Below, one piece after another: positions 59,801 through 64,000 of a stretch of DNA of 64,000 bases. A program made the position numbers and the translations under genes. A model generated the notes under the pieces. It was given only the letters and a program-made list of their open reading frames with translations. It was not told the origin of the DNA and made no database searches. Positions within the stretch are counted from its first letter, which is position 1, and each line of letters starts with the position of its first letter. This DNA comes from Icerya purchasi. Lineage: Eukaryota > Arthropoda > Insecta > Hemiptera > Monophlebidae. Where the stretch lies: positions 310,882,734 through 310,946,733 of the forward strand of contig CM077115.1 of NCBI GenBank assembly GCA_039619475.1. Reading direction: 5' to 3'.

Positions 59801-62687
59801 CTTGGATAGTTTATCTATCGATTTGGGAAATAAAAAAAAAATCGATTTTTTTTGATTTTCTAAAGCAGGATCCATCCCCCCCTAACAACACAAATAGTTG
59901 TCATTCAACAACAACCGTGTACTTATAGTACATATTTATTTATGTTTTGTAGACACAAAGTAAATCATAACAGTGCATACGTAAAGTATTAACAGCATAA
60001 TAATTTGTAATAATATGTAACCAATGTTCCAAAAACAATATCTGTGTATATATATATACATACATATTGTAATGAAACGCGAATTAAGGCGCTTTATTTG
60101 GTCCTCAGGGATGCCATCGCGGAATTAAAATATTGTATTTTATTTAAGCCCGAAGAAATGTATTAAGATTTAAAGTCTTTATTGTAAAATTACCTACACC
60201 GATTTTACTTGGACGGTCGACCGCTGAAAACACAAGTTAATTGAAATAATACAAATACAACACGGCGACGATTACTAAATATAAATAAATTTGATACGTA
60301 TCTCTATTGTCGGCCGGATGGTGCGGTATCTGCAATGGCGGTGGTCCGTTGGTTTTCTGAATCGGTAGATCTGCGGTGGGAAATTCGATTCGCGATATGT
60401 TTAGAATAATTTAAAATTTACACCAGTATACTTATCGAATAAAAAATGGTTGCGACTATATTTGATGGAAATTGAGATCTTGCACTATGTCGAGCGGCAA
60501 AGACATAAACTGGTGGCCAATTTGACTTTCTTTTACTGACCGGTCCGATGACCAAGCCCGAAACTGACCTTTTTAACAACTTCAACCGAGACAAAAATTA
60601 GACTGACTGCCCGTCCTTTTTTCGTTATTGACTTTTTTTTTGCGATACCTTTGTTCCCACTCCCGTGGTAGTGGTAGATCTGTCCTGACGCGCAACTCGT
60701 TTTGCGTTGATGCAGAATGGTACATTCACCTCTGGCCGACAACAGGATCACACACACACGCACCGCTTTTTCGCTAATTTATTAAATTTAATTTTACTAT
60801 TTTATTTATTTAATAGTTGTCGCGATAATCTAGTTGCTAAAGCGCCTGCCTTCCGTTACGGAGGTCACGGGTTCGATCCCGGGCGACGACAGAACTTATT
60901 ACAAAGAATTAAATTAAATACTCGCTAATAATCATGTGGAAGGCAATGGCAAACATGCATACCATCATATGCGCGCTAGTTTAGTACACACAGCAGACAT
61001 AAATACGACTGCACTTGTATATCGATAAATCAAACGATTACAATCAGTTCCAAATGAAGTCTTGCGCGTGTATACATTCGTACTGCATATAACGATTGCC
61101 TAGTATATTACCTATATCTGTACAGCTGAGATGTACGAATAGGTAGTCGCCGACGCTCAGTAATTAAATATGGCGCTATAAAGAAGAAGAAGAATAAAAA
61201 AGATTTATTTAATGTAATGTACACATTACAATATATGTACATGCTTTTGACAAGAACTTTTTTTGAATTGTGAAAAAAGTGATCGACAAAAGTTTCTGCT
61301 TCTTTTGAAAAAAAATCATTGTTTCATTAATGTAACAGTTATAATATTTGATCAGCGTTAACAACTAAATTATCTTACAATAATAAATGTTGTCAGCACA
61401 TTTTACACATTAACAAATTCATGACGTTACTGATATATTGTTTTTAAATTTTGTAAATATCTAAATAACCCATCATATAGCTCTATACTGTAACGAATCT
61501 TACTAGGTCCCTCTTCACAGCCAATTTGAAATGAATTACAATGTCGGGTGCGCCAATTTGTAATGACTCTCGGATGTATGATCGTCGATTTGTGGTGGAT
61601 ATCATTGTTCTGGTCTATCTCTTTTTCCAGGCTATTAACATGTTCAAATTTCGTCACATTTGTTGTCCACTCTGCTCGCTCTTTCAGAATTATTATTATT
61701 ATTATTTTTTATTGATGTAATTCTTTTTTTTTTTTATACGTGTTTATTTTATGCACGGAAAAACTAGTTCTCTTCTCACCTACCAGAACGAATATGAAAA
61801 TTTTTTATTCACAGTTCGAGATGGTTTAAATAATAGAAATACAGATATAATATTAGAACTGTTTATCACGATCATTTCAGAATCATCAAAGTGAAATTGA
61901 AAATGAAAGGCTCGACTTAATAACATATTTAACTAAGGCGTTGCCGAATTTTAAAATTTACTCTATATATTTTAAAACACGAAGCTGAGTAGAATAAGGC
62001 TATTTAATACATACATACATACATACATATATATATATTTATGTAGGGAACCATAAAGTGGAAATGCGATGGAAGGTCCGGTTATAACATTTTAAATTGG
62101 TTCCCAACGAACAAATAGAAAAAAGGTAGACAGAAGGCGAGGTAGACCAATGGCACATGGAATTTCAAATAATTCACTATAACAGGGGTGACCAACCCAA
62201 ATGATCTTGCGGGCCACTTTGGAAATGTATCATAACTCCGCGGGCCGCATATAAAATCGTATATCCCCATATTAGATTTAGACAAACTATAGACGACATT
62301 TTTTTATAGTGAAAAATTGAAAAATAATGATTTATTATTATTATGTTTACTAATACTCTTACATATAAACATAGATAATGTAATAATAATGATATTAAAC
62401 GCACATTGCAAAGAAATATGTAACACTAAAAATGAAATATAAAAAATGTATAAATATAAATGGAATTATTAAAAAATATTTATTTTACTAGTGCTACTTT
62501 GACCATGTCGAGGACCGCAAAAATGTTCAAGGTGGGCCGTGGGTTGGCCAACCCCTGCACTAGAGCAACGCAGGGTTAAGTTGAGTCAGCTCGGTTAAAA
62601 GAATTCTATGCTTACGAAATGAACTTAAATTATTTTTAATCATATATGTATATATTTATTAGTTATAGGAATAAATAAAATAAATAA

Positions 62688-62735
<48 letters not shown>

Positions 62736-63437
62736 CTCGGCCATTTTGGCCTCGCAAGGGGCTGTGCCACTTGACCCCTCTGCTTACATTTCTGTATCTT
62801 TCTCTTCTATACTTTGTATAAAATGATTAAAATTTAAAACGTAATTCTAAATCGGTTTAAATGAATATAAAACATAATCACAAAAATCCAATAAAATATA
62901 ACAAACGTTACATAAAATTGGAACATTTTTTTAATGGGGGCGGTAGCCTAAGAATTACGTTGTAATTAATATATATATATATATATTACTGCTATTAGAC
63001 AATTTTGCGTACGATTAATAGATGAAATCAGTAGTTGTTTCATAATTATTTTTTAATAAATAAGAAAGTGTATATTTTCACGTTTTTTTTAATTATTAAA
63101 GATGTTTCATGTTAAAAACTACAGATTTCTTAAACAGAAAATAATATTTTTGCACTCTGACAGTTCTCAAGATTTGTCAAGATATACGCAGACGACAACT
63201 TGATGACAATTTTTATACTACGTAGTTTCATAATTAAAATGGCAATATAAGGATTTAATTAATTAAAATTAAAATTAAAATTACAATAACATTACCCGGC
63301 TCATTTACTGTTTCACTAGCATTTCCACCCCATAAGTCGCCATGTATCAAGCAAGGTTTAATTTCAATGTTTTCGAAAAATTTCGGAAAAAGTAACTGCA
63401 ATTCTGACCATAGACCTCCAACTTCTCTATCGCCAAA
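56899..63437 (-). CDS. Fructosamine/ketosamine-3-kinase, two internal exons
   Basis: The enzyme phosphorylates sugar-amine adducts on proteins and so helps remove glycation. The upstream exon (63437-63296) carries FGDREVGGLWSELQLLFP and LIHGDLWGGNAS, the conserved kinase catalytic loop with its HGD and Asn. The downstream exon (57073-56899) begins by completing a Val codon and reads IYDPGCLYAHHEFEM, FGGFNKEFYKAYY and LYELFHYLNHW. The split codon matches across the intron, and both junctions have GT-AG sites. N-terminal exons must lie past 64000. The short last exon expected after LNHW was not found between 54.9 and 56.9 kb, where an I-like LINE sits, or further left. FN3K and FN3KRP cannot be told apart here. 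Confidence 0.92.
57074..58479 (-). other. Kinase intron, first part, no gene recognised
   Basis: AT-rich sequence with poly-T tracts and short open frames that show no motif. Confidence 0.5.
58480..59580 (-). pseudogene. Mutator-like transposase, C-terminal part, split by a SINE
   Basis: On the minus strand the piece at about 59570-59463 reads KLGGKKRLTEHIIKKLT and YYGFEIRRNIDSV. The reading resumes after a SINE at 59067 with VQEMKIAVIAML, HENCPTIIDSWCEWRKAEC, RCLDDHTQNSNESFNSMVWR and EIAAYLAAGMFNEGYS. It ends with CKMFADTADAQRIERENRR (about 58645-58590) and EEAGLPYG. These are hallmarks of the same insect Mutator-like family as the window's left edge, here its second half. Only the region after the KxLGGK block is present, and frames shift near 58900. 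Confidence 0.85.
59068..59451 (+). mobile_element. tRNA-derived SINE, copy 1
   Basis: The head is tRNA-like, with an A-box region (TAGCCTAGTTGCTAGAGCG, about 59079) and a perfect B box (GGGTTCGATCC, about 59124), and acceptor-like ends GTCGT and ACGAC. The body of about 300 bases contains GGAAGGCAATGGCAAACC. An 11-base duplication GGACAGARTCA flanks it (59057-59067 and 59452-59462, one mismatch). The insertion splits the Mutator-like reading exactly at the duplicated sequence. Confidence 0.93.
59549..59716. repeat. Two diverged tandem copies of an 84-bp unit
   Basis: AGAAACACGTGC starts at 59549 and again at 59633. Both units go on to an ACTGTT block, an AGTAGA block and a CACCTGAGC/CGCCCGAGC block. 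It lies at the truncated edge of the Mutator-like remnant and may be its former subterminal region. Confidence 0.6.
59717..60814. other. Kinase intron, no gene recognised
   Basis: AT-rich with a somewhat GC-richer stretch at 60230-60750. Open frames there (60533-60763) have no recognised motif. Confidence 0.5.
60815..61202 (+). mobile_element. tRNA-derived SINE, copy 2
   Basis: This is the same family as 59068-59451, with an intact B box (GGGTTCGATCC) and A-box region (ATAATCTAGTTGCTAAAGCG). It ends in an AAGAAGAAGAAG-type tail. A perfect 11-base target duplication ATTTATTTAAT flanks it (60804-60814 and 61203-61213). Both copies are on the plus strand, antisense to the kinase gene. Confidence 0.95.
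61214..62182. other. Kinase intron, no gene recognised
   Basis: AT-rich sequence with a CATA tetranucleotide run near 62009-62035 and TA run to 62040. A minus-strand frame (61427-61657) has no known motif. Confidence 0.5.
62183..62557. mobile_element. hAT-type MITE, 375 bp
   Basis: The ends CAGGGGTGACCAACCC and, on the other strand, CAGGGGTTGGCCAACCC are inverted repeats of the type found in hAT elements. Flanking octamers CACTATAA and CACTAGAG match at six of eight positions, a decayed 8-bp target duplication. GCGGGCC blocks lie inside both ends. No transposase is encoded. Confidence 0.85.
62687..62729. repeat. (TA)n microsatellite
   Basis: More than 40 bases of TA, immediately left of the repeat at 62730. 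Confidence 0.9.
62730..62980 (-). repeat. Dispersed repeat bounded by TA tracts, copy 2
   Basis: On the minus strand it matches 53340-53690, from AATTACAACGTAATTC to GGCCGAGTTATT. TA tracts abut both ends (62687-62729 and 62970-62986). Confidence 0.7.
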
Positions 63438-64000
63438 CTAGGCAATGAAAGAAATATCATTTTAGTAACATGATATTCTAAAGATATATGAAATTGTATT
63501 TCGATAGCATCGTAAACGCCTGTTTACTTTTAATTGCAATAGGCACATATACTTTCGTGAATTACGACTTAAATAATAATAAAAAAAAAATATGTATGTA
63601 TAATTGTTCATTATGGTCGGTTTTTTTATTTTTTTTTTAATTAATTTTATACGCGGTTGCAACTTCTATACTCTTCGAAGTTTTGATAGTTTTTATTTCA
63701 CACCATTATTAATATTAAATTTTTTGAACAGATGTTGATAACAAAAAATTCAGAGTTAAAAAAGAGGCTGCTTCCGGTATTAAGTTTAATTTTAGCTTTC
63801 GAAAAGAAAATCTGCTATTGAAATATTCCTGAAAAGATTTGAGTAATATTTTCTAACTATTTTTCCTATTTCCTAAAACTATTATTTAATTGATACTAAA
63901 AAAAAAAAAAAATCTCTAATGGTAAATATTATTTTATTAACATATTTTCTCGCATTATATTCTAAACGTAATGAAATTAAAATCGAAATAATTTACTGCC
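63438..64000 (-). other. Kinase intron upstream of the catalytic exon, no exon recognised
   Basis: AT-rich sequence. No further kinase exon was recognised before the window edge. Confidence 0.5.

Overview
The window is AT-rich nuclear DNA from a eukaryote. Short GT-AG introns, degenerate mariner, hAT, Mutator-like, Harbinger-like, Jockey, I-like and gypsy elements, a tRNA-derived SINE and env-type gypsy remains all point to an arthropod, most likely an insect. The species cannot be fixed from the sequence. There is no bacterial-style operon, CRISPR array or rRNA.

Only three kinds of host gene are supported. (1) TSR3, the 18S rRNA aminocarboxypropyltransferase, on the minus strand at 19840-23345, four exons with good splice sites and compatible phases. 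(2) Two closely related copies of a small gene on the plus strand, 27743-34019 and 46276-49132. Each predicts a 228-residue protein with a lysine/acidic disordered N-terminus and a compact C-terminal domain that I do not recognise. (3) A fructosamine/ketosamine-3-kinase on the minus strand, with two internal exons at 56899-57073 and 63296-63437; its 5' exons lie beyond the window and its last exon was not found. A further candidate terminal exon is at 14330-14466, and an unrecognised decayed coding stretch is at 42520-43760.

Layout: 1-1090 is half of a Mutator-like transposase. 2317-12020 is bounded by ~940-bp inverted repeats and contains a foldback element, a nearly full-length but broken Jockey LINE (3660-8057) and a Harbinger/ISL2EU-like DDE transposase with a SWIM-type tail, itself interrupted by a repeat insertion. 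12595-13898 is a mariner with intact termini and a frameshifted gene. 14-19 kb holds foldback elements and a ~270-bp unit repeat. 19.8-23.3 kb is TSR3 with transposon debris in its introns. 24.5-27.1 kb holds a MITE, a Jockey scrap and a hAT remnant. 27.5-34.8 and 46.1-49.8 kb are the duplicated gene segments. 35.7-39.9 kb is a LINE fragment hit by a 5'-truncated gypsy element with one LTR. 40863-41761 is a TAA-flanked terminal-inverted-repeat element. 44.5-45.4 kb is an inverted pair of hAT fragments. 54.9-56.8 kb is a truncated I-like LINE just downstream of a kinase exon. 57-63 kb is a kinase intron filled with a Mutator-like remnant, two SINE copies with target-site duplications, and a hAT-type MITE.

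The most informative signals are the patchwork identity between the two gene copies, with sharp boundaries inside exon 3 and at a 123-bp palindrome, and the set of short structured repeats that need family-level analysis. No element appears active: all transposase and reverse transcriptase genes seen carry stops, frameshifts or truncations.
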